DNA of 40,400 nt from Fusobacterium mortiferum (GTDB lineage Bacteria > Fusobacteriota > Fusobacteriia > Fusobacteriales > Fusobacteriaceae). Below the pieces are notes generated by a model that was not told the DNA's origin, ran no database searches, and was given only the letters and a program-made list of their open reading frames with translations. The DNA lies in contig NZ_JACSNP010000016.1 of assembly GCF_016900045.1 (NCBI RefSeq), forward strand, positions 1 through 40,400, written 5' to 3'. A program made the position numbers and the translations under genes. Position 1 is the first letter of the stretch, and the number at the start of each line of letters is the position of its first letter. Positions 8,942 to 16,037 of this stretch are shown here, one piece after another.

Positions 8942-9640
8942 TTGAAATTTACAATAAGACTAGTATTTATATTTTTATTTAGTTGGATGTTATATTTAAT
9001 TCCTTGTAAATTTTTAACTTTAGATTTTTTTAAAATAAAAGAGATTAAAGTAGAAAGTAATTCAAAAATATTGTCAAGTGAATTGACAGAAATGATAAAA
9101 ATAATTTATAATAGTAACATATGGACTATTGATTTAGAAAGTTTAGAAGAGTATTTGAAAAAAGATATTAGAATAGAAGATGTTAAAATAAATGTCTTAG
9201 GTTTAGGAAAATTAGAGATAGATATAAAAGAGAAAGAAACGGCTTATTATCTTCAAACAAAAAATAGAGTTTTTTTAATAGATAGTAATGGAAAGATATT
9301 TGGTTACTTAAAAGAGCAGCAAGAGAAGGATACTTATTTTTTGGTAGTGAAGGATTTTGAAGATATAGATAAGCTTTTAGAATTGAGTAAAAGATTAGAT
9401 GAAACTCTATTAAAAGTATTGATATCTCAGATTCATATTAAGGATGAAAGTTGTATAGAGATAATACTATTAGATGGAACAATTATAAAAACAAATTTAG
9501 AAGTAGAGGATGAAAAGTATAAAGTTTTAGAAACTTTGTATAATGAGCTTGCTAAAACTAAAAAAATAGAGTATATAGATATAAGATTTAATGACTTTAT
9601 AGTTAAAAGTTTGGAGGAGAAGAAAAGTGATGATAAGTAG
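8942..9640 (+). CDS. ftsQ: Cell division protein FtsQ/DivIB-like (POTRA domain)
   Basis: This bitopic division protein has 232 residues: one transmembrane segment at about 5-24, then a periplasmic POTRA-like region starting FFKIKEIKVES near 29-39, then a FtsQ/DivIB-like beta-rich part. In the divisome FtsQ links early and late proteins. Sequence conservation in this family is low. The call rests on topology, the POTRA pattern and its place between ddl and ftsA. The start is TTG at 8942 with aaggagag at 8927-8934. The 3' end overlaps ftsA by about 14 bases. Confidence 0.85.
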   Translation: MKFTIRLVFIFLFSWMLYLIPCKFLTLDFFKIKEIKVESNSKILSSELTEMIKIIYNSNIWTIDLESLEEYLKKDIRIEDVKINVLGLGKLEIDIKEKETAYYLQTKNRVFLIDSNGKIFGYLKEQQEKDTYFLVVKDFEDIDKLLELSKRLDETLLKVLISQIHIKDESCIEIILLDGTIIKTNLEVEDEKYKVLETLYNELAKTKKIEYIDIRFNDFIVKSLEEKKSDDK

Positions 9641-10958
9641 AGATAAAATTGTAAAAACTGTAATAGATATAGGTAATGGAAAAATTAAAGCCATCACTGG
9701 AGAGCTTTCTTCAAATGGAGAGGTATTAAGAGTCTTAAAGTATGTTGAGGGACCAAGTCATGGAATAGTAAAAAATGAGATTAGAGATGGAGAGTTATTA
9801 TCTAGGTCAATAAATAGTGTTGTGGAAAAATTGAGAATGGCTACAGATCAAGAGATAGAAGCTGTAACTATTGGAATAAGTGGAGATAGTATAAAATCAA
9901 GAACTATAAATATAGAGTATAATTTTTCAGAGACAGAAGTAACTGAGGAACAGATGAAAGCTCTATTAGTAGAAGCAGAGAAAAAGGTGCTTTCTCCTGA
10001 AGAACAGATAATAAAAACAGAGATATATAATATAAAAGTAGATAATTCTGGAATTATAAAAAATCCAATGGGAATATTAGGAAGTAAGCTACAAGGTGAT
10101 GTTCACCTAATTTATACAGATAAGAAGAGAGTAGCTAAATTAGTAGAGATTATAAATAGAATTGGTATAGATGTAGAGAATATAGTTTTAAATGCCTATG
10201 CTTCAGCTAAATCTACATTAGGAGAAGAGGATAAAAGAATGGGAGTAGCCCTTGCTGATATTGGAGAGGGAAGTACAGACATCATTCTTTATAAAAATGA
10301 TAAATTAATTTATACAAAAACTATTCCGTTAGGTGGAATGCATTTTAAAAGTGATTTAGTATATATTTTAAAGCTTGCAGATGATGAAGATGCAATTGAA
10401 ATTTTAAATAAGTATAGAGATAGAGATATATCACCAGATGGATATATATATTATGGAGATGGAAAGCATATAGCGGCTCTTGAATTGGAAGATTTTATAA
10501 ATGCAAGGGTTGAGGAGATAATTGATTATATAGATACTACTATAGAGAAATCTGGATTTAATGGATATTTAGGAAAAGGTTTGGTTTTAACAGGGGGAGT
10601 AATCTCTGATAAAATAATAAATACAGAAAAGTTACTAGAAAAGATAAATAAAAAAACTGGATATGTTGCAAGAAGGGTACTACCGAGTGAGTTCAGTGGA
10701 TTGGAAGAAGTTACTACAAATATGGCAACAGTAATTGGACTTTTTTATGAAGTGATGGAAGAAGAGGATAGAAAGATGAGAACAGGTAGCTATACTCATC
10801 AAGAAATACAAGTAAAAAATGAAAAAATTGTTCCACCAATAAATGTAGAAGAAGATTTAACTAAAATGTTAGAAGAAGAAATAGTAGAAGAAGAGAAAGT
10901 AGAAAAAACAAATGGAGTGGTGAAAGCTATAAAAAATTGGTTTTCTAACTTTATTTAA
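9627..10958 (+). CDS. ftsA: Cell division protein FtsA
   Basis: FtsA is the actin-like ATPase that tethers FtsZ to the membrane. The protein has 443 residues, with the N-terminal phosphate loop VIDIGNGKIKAI, phosphate-2 region LADIGEGSTDIILY, and LTGGV in the adenosine site. An acidic linker (EEEIVEEEKVEK) leads to a C-terminal amphipathic helix ending IKNWFSNFI, the usual membrane-targeting peptide. The start may be GTG 9627 or ATG 9630; ggaggag at 9613-9619 suits the GTG slightly better. It overlaps ftsQ and lies 20 bases before ftsZ. Confidence 0.95.
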   Translation: MMISRDKIVKTVIDIGNGKIKAITGELSSNGEVLRVLKYVEGPSHGIVKNEIRDGELLSRSINSVVEKLRMATDQEIEAVTIGISGDSIKSRTINIEYNFSETEVTEEQMKALLVEAEKKVLSPEEQIIKTEIYNIKVDNSGIIKNPMGILGSKLQGDVHLIYTDKKRVAKLVEIINRIGIDVENIVLNAYASAKSTLGEEDKRMGVALADIGEGSTDIILYKNDKLIYTKTIPLGGMHFKSDLVYILKLADDEDAIEILNKYRDRDISPDGYIYYGDGKHIAALELEDFINARVEEIIDYIDTTIEKSGFNGYLGKGLVLTGGVISDKIINTEKLLEKINKKTGYVARRVLPSEFSGLEEVTTNMATVIGLFYEVMEEEDRKMRTGSYTHQEIQVKNEKIVPPINVEEDLTKMLEEEIVEEEKVEKTNGVVKAIKNWFSNFI

Positions 10959-10978
10959 GAGAGGGAGGGGCGAAAAAG

Positions 10979-12046
10979 ATGTTACTTGATCAAGATTTAG
11001 TTAAAATAAAAGTATTAGGAGCAGGAGGAGCAGGAGGAAATGCTATAAACGATATGATAGCTTCTGGTGTAGGAGGAGTAGAGTATATAGCAGCTAATAC
11101 AGATGCTCAAGATTTAGGGAAGTCATTAGCGGATGTAAGAATTCAACTAGGGGAAAAACTGACAAGAGGACTTGGAGCTGGAGCAGATCCAGAGATAGGA
11201 AGACAGGCAGCTGAAGAGGATGTAGAGAAGATAAAAAATCTACTAGAAGATACAGATATGTTATTCATTACAGCAGGTATGGGTGGAGGAACAGGAACAG
11301 GTTCAGCTCCAGTAATTGCAAGAGTAGCAAAGGAATTAGGAGTATTAACAGTTGCTGTTGTAACAAGACCTTTCTCTTTTGAAGGAAGAAAGAGAAAAAA
11401 TAATGCAGATATAGGTATAGAGAATCTGAAAAAAGCAGTAGATGCTTTAGTAATTATACCAAATGATAAACTATTTGAATTACCAGATAAGACAATAACA
11501 TTACAAAATGCTTTTAAAGAAGCAAATAATATTTTAAAGATAGGTATAAGAGGTGTAGCAGATCTAATGATCGGAAACGGACTTATCAACCTAGACTTTG
11601 CTGATATTAAAGCAACAATGTTAAACTCTGGAATAGCAGTATTAGGATTTGGAGAGGGAGAAGGAGAAAACAGAGCTATAAAAGCAACAGAAAAAGCATT
11701 ATTATCTCCACTATTAGAGAAATCTATCCTTGGTGCTAGTAAGATACTTATCAATATTACAGGGGCACCAGATATTACACTTATGGAAGCTCAAACTATC
11801 TCTGATATGGTAAGAGATGCAGCTGGAAAAACAGCTGATGACGTAATGTTCGGACTTGTTATTGAACCAGAATTTGGAGATAGAGTTCAAGTTACAATTA
11901 TAGCTAATAACTTTGCTAATGAAGAGGAAAAAAATGAGCCATTCATAAGTATAGATACAGCTAAAAATGAGAAAGCTGCAACTGAAACAAGAGAAGAAAC
12001 AGAGAAGACTAACTTAGATTTACCACCTTGGGTAAGAAAAAGATAA
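10979..12046 (+). CDS. ftsZ: Cell division protein FtsZ
   Basis: FtsZ is the tubulin-like GTPase that forms the division ring. The protein has 355 residues. The tubulin signature GGGTGTGSAP is at about 102-111, AGGAGGNA at 15-22, and the T7 loop around NLDFADI supplies the catalytic Asp pair. A short charged linker ends in LDLPPWVRKR, the conserved tail that binds FtsA and other partners. ATG 10979 follows a strong gagggagggg site. This is the last gene of the division run; a new promoter begins right after its stop. Confidence 0.97.
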   Translation: MLLDQDLVKIKVLGAGGAGGNAINDMIASGVGGVEYIAANTDAQDLGKSLADVRIQLGEKLTRGLGAGADPEIGRQAAEEDVEKIKNLLEDTDMLFITAGMGGGTGTGSAPVIARVAKELGVLTVAVVTRPFSFEGRKRKNNADIGIENLKKAVDALVIIPNDKLFELPDKTITLQNAFKEANNILKIGIRGVADLMIGNGLINLDFADIKATMLNSGIAVLGFGEGEGENRAIKATEKALLSPLLEKSILGASKILINITGAPDITLMEAQTISDMVRDAAGKTADDVMFGLVIEPEFGDRVQVTIIANNFANEEEKNEPFISIDTAKNEKAATETREETEKTNLDLPPWVRKR

Positions 12047-12053
12047 AAAATAC

Positions 12054-12082
12054 TTGAAATTCTTAGTAGAGTATGATAAAAT
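12054..12082 (+). promoter_or_regulatory. Promoter for rpsF-rpsR
   Basis: TTGAAA (12054-12059) and TAAAAT (12077-12082) are separated by 17 bases, just after the ftsZ stop. The predicted start near 12089 leaves a leader of almost 60 bases before rpsF. Confidence 0.7.
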
Positions 12083-12095
12083 ATAAAACGACCCT

Positions 12096-12120
12096 GCTCA
12101 AAAACGATAGTGTTTTGGGC
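12096..12120 (+). promoter_or_regulatory. Hairpin in the rpsF 5' leader, possible S6:S18 autoregulatory element
   Basis: Gctcaaaa (12096-12103) can pair with ttttgggc (12113-12120), extended by a C-G pair, around a gatagt-containing loop, upstream of the ggaggagg ribosome site. Leaders of S6 operons in many bacteria bind the S6:S18 complex. I could not confirm the conserved bases of that motif by eye, so the regulatory role is an inference from position. Confidence 0.35.
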
Positions 12121-12146
12121 TAAAACCATAGGGAGGAGGTTAAACA

Positions 12147-12431
12147 ATGAAAAAATACGAAATTATGTTCATTATCAACCCAACTGTACTTGAAGAAGGT
12201 AGAGAGGCTGTAATTGAAAAAGTAACTGGAGTTTTAACTGCTGCAGGAGCTAACATTCAAAAGAGCGAAAAATGGGGAGAAAGAAAATTAGCTTATCCAA
12301 TTGATAAGAAGAAAACTGGTTTCTATGTATTAACTACTTTTGAAATTGACGGAACTGTATTATCAGATGTTGAATTAAAACTAAACATCGTAGAAGAAGT
12401 ATTAAGATACATCATAGTTAAACAAGACTAA
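12147..12431 (+). CDS. rpsF: 30S ribosomal protein S6
   Basis: This is S6 of the small ribosomal subunit, 94 residues. The N-terminus MKKYEIMFIINP and the segment EKWGERKLAYPIDKKKTGFYVL are typical of the family. S6 pairs with S18 in the platform of the 30S subunit, and its partner gene follows after 39 bases. A strong gggaggagg lies upstream of the ATG at 12147. The ssb gene that often sits between rpsF and rpsR is absent here. Confidence 0.97.
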   Translation: MKKYEIMFIINPTVLEEGREAVIEKVTGVLTAAGANIQKSEKWGERKLAYPIDKKKTGFYVLTTFEIDGTVLSDVELKLNIVEEVLRYIIVKQD

Positions 12432-12470
12432 TAATCGGTTAATGTTAAAAATCAAGAGGAGGTTAAAAAA

Positions 12471-12689
12471 ATGGCAGAATTCAGAAGAAGAAGAGCGAAA
12501 TTAAGAGTTAAAGCTGAAGAAATTGATTATAAAAACGTAGATCTTTTAAAAAGATTCGTATCTGATAAAGGAAAAATCAATCCTTCAAGAGTAACTGGAG
12601 CTAACGCTAAGTTACAAAGAAAGATAGCTAAAGCTATAAAAAGAGCTAGAAATATCGCTTTAATTCCTTATACAAGAATTGAAAAGTAA
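12471..12689 (+). CDS. rpsR: 30S ribosomal protein S18
   Basis: S18, 72 residues, is highly basic. The core is recognisable as [19 protein letters not shown], followed by [30 protein letters not shown] split across the middle and C-terminus. It binds S6 on the 30S platform. The ATG at 12471 follows agaggaggt. It shares the rpsF promoter, and a clear terminator ends the unit 14 bases after the stop. Confidence 0.97.
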   Translation: MAEFRRRRAKLRVKAEEIDYKNVDLLKRFVSDKGKINPSRVTGANAKLQRKIAKAIKRARNIALIPYTRIEK

Positions 12690-12702
12690 TTTTAGTTAAC
12701 TG

Positions 12703-12734
12703 GGCTGGAAGACAATTCCAGCCTTTTTTCTTTT
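12703..12734 (+). terminator. Rho-independent terminator after rpsR
   Basis: Ggctggaa (12703-12710) and ttccagcc (12716-12723) form a perfect 8-bp stem with loop gacaa, followed by TTTTTT and a second T-rich stretch. Confidence 0.93.
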
Positions 12735-12814
12735 TAGATAAAATAACTAAAAAAGGAGTGGGACATATGAAAATAGGAGCTATAATAATTATATTTTGAA
12801 TAAGAGAGTGGTAA

Positions 12815-13963
12815 TTAAAATTTAAGAGTTTCTAATCTATCAAAAGCCTCTTTTAATATAGAGATATCTAGAGTACAAGCTATTCTAATATAATTAGGAG
12901 CTCCAAAAGATTCACCATTTAATAAGATAATATTCAGCTTATCAAAAACTAAATCTACAAACTCTTGAGTTGAAAGTTTTGTTTTCTCAATATTAACAAA
13001 TAGATATATTCCTCCTTGTGACTTAAAGGCTTTTAAATATGGAATATTTTTTATTCTATTATACGAGTATTCAATTCTTTCTTTAAATATAGGAACTACC
13101 TCTTTCTTTATTCTATCAAAATCTTTTAGAGCATAAAGAGCAGCTCTTTGAGACACAGAGGGAGCACTATATATAATACTCTCATTAATATACTCCATAG
13201 TCTCAATAAGATTTGGAACCTTTGATATAGTATATCCTATTCTCCACCCAGTCATAGCAAAATCTTTTGAAAAACTACAAATAGATAAAGTTCTTTTATC
13301 CATACCCTCCAGAGTAAATATTGGAGTGAAACTATTTTCATATGAATAAAAATCGTAAACATCATCAGCTATAACTAAAAGATCATATTTCTCTGCCAAT
13401 TCTTTTATGATATTTAAACTTTTCTCGTTATAACAAACTCCAGTTGGATTAGATGGAGTATTTATTACAATAGCCTTAGTTTTATCTGTTATAACCTTTT
13501 CAATATCCTCTTTTATAAGTTGAAACTCATTTTCTAATTTTGTTTCAACAATTACAGGAATACCATCAGAAAGTTTTATCTGATCAGCATATATGGGAAA
13601 ATATGGAGCGAGTAAAATAACCTCATCATCTTTGTTAAGAATAGCTTTAAAAGCTAAGTATAGAGCATGGCAAGCCCCAGTTGTGATAAAAGTATCCTCT
13701 ATAGAGAAGTTATAATTTTTAAATCTATTTTTATGATAATTTACTATCTCTTCACGAAGTTCAATGTATCCATAGGGATTTGTATAGTGAGTATATCCAT
13801 TTAAAGCATCATTCATAGCTTTTTCAACTATTTTTTTATCAGTATGAATATCTAAATCTCCTATTCCTAAATTTATCAAAGAGTAGTTAGATAAACTCTT
13901 TTTAAATTTATCTCCCATAGAATAATTTCTTACTTTAAATTTATCAGCTATTATCTCTCTCAT
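12815..13963 (-). CDS. Class I/II PLP-dependent aminotransferase (YbdL/MtnE-like)
   Basis: A fold-type I aminotransferase of 382 residues. The PLP lysine is Lys233 in CSFSKDFAMTGWRIGY. NTPSNPTG near 178-185 and IADDVY near 198-203 supply cofactor contacts, and a C-terminal Arg in YIRIACTLD likely binds substrate carboxylate. It resembles aspartate/methionine/aromatic aminotransferases; the exact amino acid cannot be read from the sequence. The start at 13963 overlaps the upstream dehydrogenase stop by 4 bases and has aggagga upstream. Pairing with a YbdH/HcxA-like dehydrogenase recalls the ybdL-ybdH neighbourhood of E. coli, where YbdL is a methionine aminotransferase. Confidence 0.85.
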   Translation of the reverse strand: MREIIADKFKVRNYSMGDKFKKSLSNYSLINLGIGDLDIHTDKKIVEKAMNDALNGYTHYTNPYGYIELREEIVNYHKNRFKNYNFSIEDTFITTGACHALYLAFKAILNKDDEVILLAPYFPIYADQIKLSDGIPVIVETKLENEFQLIKEDIEKVITDKTKAIVINTPSNPTGVCYNEKSLNIIKELAEKYDLLVIADDVYDFYSYENSFTPIFTLEGMDKRTLSICSFSKDFAMTGWRIGYTISKVPNLIETMEYINESIIYSAPSVSQRAALYALKDFDRIKKEVVPIFKERIEYSYNRIKNIPYLKAFKSQGGIYLFVNIEKTKLSTQEFVDLVFDKLNIILLNGESFGAPNYIRIACTLDISILKEAFDRLETLKF

Positions 13964-15030
13964 ACTTTCCTCCTATATAGTGCAGATTTAAATTTTTCTC
14001 TATCCAATTCAAAGCCCATCTTAAAAAGATCTGGCATATCTGGTGAGTTTATTATAATATCTATAATTTTATCTTCAATACCTTTAAAATTTTTAATCTC
14101 TATAAAATCCTCTAATTTAGTAGGATATTTCAATTTATTATAAAAATCAATAAGTTTTTCATATTCTGAATAATTATCCTCAACTAGTAGTTGAATTAAG
14201 ATACCATATGCTACAAGCTCACCGTGGAGATGATTTTTTTCAATAGAGTGTATATTTCCTAGGCCATAGCATACAGAATGAGCAATAGCTCCATTTAGAT
14301 ACTCCTCTACTAAATTAGAAGTATAACCAGTATTAACAATTATAGCGAGAATTACATTTTTAAACTCTTTTTCAATATCAGAAGAGTAGAAAGCATTCTC
14401 TCCATATTTAAGGATAAGTTCTCTGCAAAGAGTACTAATAGTTCTACCTAGAGTACTTTGATAACTTAGTTCCTTTCCAGAATTGATAGACCATCTACTT
14501 TTGATATCAACCTCATAGAATTTTGCTAAGGTATCACCCATTCCAGCCCAAATATATTTTTTAGGAGCATTTTTTAAAGTCTCTAAATCAATAAAGGTTT
14601 TTAAAGGAGGAGCTGAAAAATTTATAATTTCAGCAAAAGCTCCATTTTGATTATAAACTACAGAAAGAGATGAGGTAGCAGCACAAGTAGCAGCTATTGT
14701 AGGGATAGTTAAAATATTTATCCCTAATTTAAAAGCTACTAATTTTGCTGTATCAAGGGCTTTTCCACCCCCAATTCCAACAACGATATCAAATTTTTTA
14801 TCAAGATTTTTTGCTAAAATTCTTTCAACATTAAAATGTGAGCACTCTTTACCATAAAGTTCAATAGTATAAGTTTGGTTAGTGAGAGCATATTTAAGTT
14901 TTTTATCAATAGAAGTTAGAGAGGTTTCTCCACCTATAATCAATATGTTTTTAAAACTTTCCAATTCTTTTTTTAACTCCTCTTTAATATCTTTATCTAT
15001 TATATATGATGTAAATGAGAGTTTTTCCAT
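13960..15030 (-). CDS. Iron-containing alcohol dehydrogenase family protein (YbdH/HcxA-like)
   Basis: This 356-residue protein belongs to the iron-containing/glycerol dehydrogenase-like family. The dinucleotide loop GIGGGKALDTAK lies at about 85-96. The family metal ligands are visible: an Asp in AGMGDTLAKFYE, a His in GAIAHSVCYGLGN and a His in EKNHLHGELVAYG. In E. coli the YbdH (HcxA) branch reduces 2-oxo acids to 2-hydroxy acids, which would fit the aminotransferase encoded next to it. Glycerol dehydrogenase proper is the alternative. It starts 3 bases after the binding-protein stop and overlaps the aminotransferase gene, so all three are probably one transcript. Confidence 0.8.
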   Translation of the reverse strand: MEKLSFTSYIIDKDIKEELKKELESFKNILIIGGETSLTSIDKKLKYALTNQTYTIELYGKECSHFNVERILAKNLDKKFDIVVGIGGGKALDTAKLVAFKLGINILTIPTIAATCAATSSLSVVYNQNGAFAEIINFSAPPLKTFIDLETLKNAPKKYIWAGMGDTLAKFYEVDIKSRWSINSGKELSYQSTLGRTISTLCRELILKYGENAFYSSDIEKEFKNVILAIIVNTGYTSNLVEEYLNGAIAHSVCYGLGNIHSIEKNHLHGELVAYGILIQLLVEDNYSEYEKLIDFYNKLKYPTKLEDFIEIKNFKGIEDKIIDIIINSPDMPDLFKMGFELDREKFKSALYRRKV

Positions 15031-15033
15031 AAC

Positions 15034-15777
15034 CTACACCCCATATTTTTCTCTTAATTTAGCAATAGTACCATCATCTAAAAGCTCTTTTAAAGCTTTA
15101 TCAAATTTTTCTTTTAGAGCAACACTGTCTTTATTGAAAGCTATTGCTTTTGGTTCTCCATCAAGACAAGTAACAAGGACTAAGTCAGGATTTTTTTGGA
15201 CGAAGCTATTGGCAACACTTTCATCTACAACAATACTATCAATTTTTCCACTTTTTAAAGCAACAAGGGCAGCAGTGTTTGAAGAGAAAGGAACAACAGA
15301 AGCTCCCTCGATCTTTCTAGCTACAGCCTCTTTAGTTGTACCTAATTCAGCACCATAGGTTTTATTGATTAGATCCTCTTTTCCATTTATAGGTTTACTT
15401 TTATTAGCTATGATAGCTACATTTGAAGTAAGATAAGGGATAGAGAAGTTAACGGCCTTTGCTCTTTCAGGAGTAATACTCATTCCAGCTATGGCAACAT
15501 CGATTTTTTTAGTTTGTAAAGCTGGAATCAAACCATCAAAATTCATATTTTTCCACTCATATTTTATGCCAGTTTTTTTAGCTATTTCGCTTATAATATC
15601 CGCATCTAGCCCCACAATTTTATTATTTTCTAAATACTCAAAAGGTGGATATTCAGCATTAGTTGCAATAACATAAGTTTTTTCACTAGCTAGAGTGTTT
15701 TCACTCTCTTTCTCATTACAAGATACCAACATAAAAGCACAAAGTCCAAAAGTTAAAAGTTTTAAAAATTTTTTCAT
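15034..15777 (-). CDS. Amino-acid ABC transporter substrate-binding lipoprotein (SBP family 3)
   Basis: A secreted solute-binding protein of 247 residues. The signal peptide runs from MKKFLKLLTFG to the lipobox LVSC, giving a lipidated Cys20. The family 3 pattern follows: YVIATNAEYPPFEYLENNKI, then GLDADIISEIAKKTG, then DGLIPALQTKKIDVAIAGMS and a KLREKYG-type C-terminus. Polar amino acids or cystine are usual ligands. The start is ATG 15777 with tggaggga; an upstream in-frame TTG lies in the terminator T tract. No permease or ATPase gene is adjacent, so it must work with a transporter encoded elsewhere. It is the first gene behind the attenuator-like leader. Confidence 0.9.
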   Translation of the reverse strand: MKKFLKLLTFGLCAFMLVSCNEKESENTLASEKTYVIATNAEYPPFEYLENNKIVGLDADIISEIAKKTGIKYEWKNMNFDGLIPALQTKKIDVAIAGMSITPERAKAVNFSIPYLTSNVAIIANKSKPINGKEDLINKTYGAELGTTKEAVARKIEGASVVPFSSNTAALVALKSGKIDSIVVDESVANSFVQKNPDLVLVTCLDGEPKAIAFNKDSVALKEKFDKALKELLDDGTIAKLREKYGV

Positions 15778-15801
15778 ATTTTTCCCTCCAGATATTTTTA
15801 T

Positions 15802-15836
15802 AAAAAAAAGCACTAACTCCTAAAGGAATCAGTGCT
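15802..15836 (-). terminator. Leader terminator (attenuator) upstream of the binding-protein operon
   Basis: On the minus strand, agcactgattcc (15836-15825) pairs with ggagttagtgct (15820-15809) through 12 pairs including G-U, with loop ttta, followed by a run of T. It lies between a near-consensus promoter and the first gene, 25 bases before the ATG, with no annotated gene upstream to terminate. It must therefore act on the operon's own leader. Confidence 0.85.
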
Positions 15837-15870
15837 AAATTACATTAAAATAAAAAATATAAAATAATGT

Positions 15871-15951
15871 TTAGATAGACAGATTTATACTTAGGAATAT
15901 ACTAGAAAAATTATTTAATTTTTTGATATTCCTTAAAACCATCATAAACAT
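15871..15951 (-). CDS. Putative 26-residue leader peptide
   Basis: The ATG at 15951 follows a purine-rich aaggggga site. The reading frame encodes MFMMVLRNIKK, then a Leu/Asn/Ser/Ile-rich tail, and stops with TAA at 15871, before the leader terminator. Three of the first four codons are Met. The ORF contains both arms of an 8-bp inverted repeat (15933-15926 with 15900-15893). The arrangement looks like a leader peptide of an attenuation system. It could also be a chance ORF inside an uncharacterised RNA aptamer. Confidence 0.4.
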   Translation of the reverse strand: MFMMVLRNIKKLNNFSSIFLSINLSI

Positions 15952-15985
15952 TACTCTCTCCCCCTTGAAAATATTTATTGAAATG

Positions 15986-16014
15986 ATTATAAAATATTAT
16001 TTTTAAAAAGTCAA
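15986..16014 (-). promoter_or_regulatory. Strong promoter of the binding-protein/dehydrogenase/aminotransferase operon
   Basis: On the minus strand TTGACT (16014-16009) and TATAAT (15991-15986) are separated by 17 bases. The predicted start near 15979 gives a leader of about 200 bases before the ATG at 15777. Confidence 0.85.
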
Positions 16015-16037
16015 GTTTTTGTATTAAATTTTAATGA

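Noticed and set aside
11143-11754. A 203-codon open frame on the minus strand across ftsZ.
   Set aside because: It lies wholly within ftsZ, has the Ser/Pro/Ile-rich composition of an antisense shadow, and has no ribosome site or promoter.
12767-12799. A 10-codon ORF (MKIGAIIIIF) with an aaggag site between the rpsR terminator and the minus-strand aminotransferase.
   Set aside because: It is too short, has no promoter of its own after the terminator, and nothing links it to its neighbours. It could be the remnant of a lost membrane-protein gene, but I cannot support that.
14882-15358. A plus-strand open frame of 158 codons opposite the dehydrogenase and binding-protein genes.
   Set aside because: Both opposite-strand genes have clear family motifs, and this frame gives low-complexity antisense protein.
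15800-15990. A T-box or known amino-acid riboswitch in the leader of the binding-protein operon.
   Set aside because: No T-box antiterminator sequence (TGGNACCGCG-like) or other core that I know is visible; the mini-ORF and pairing alternatives fit attenuation better.
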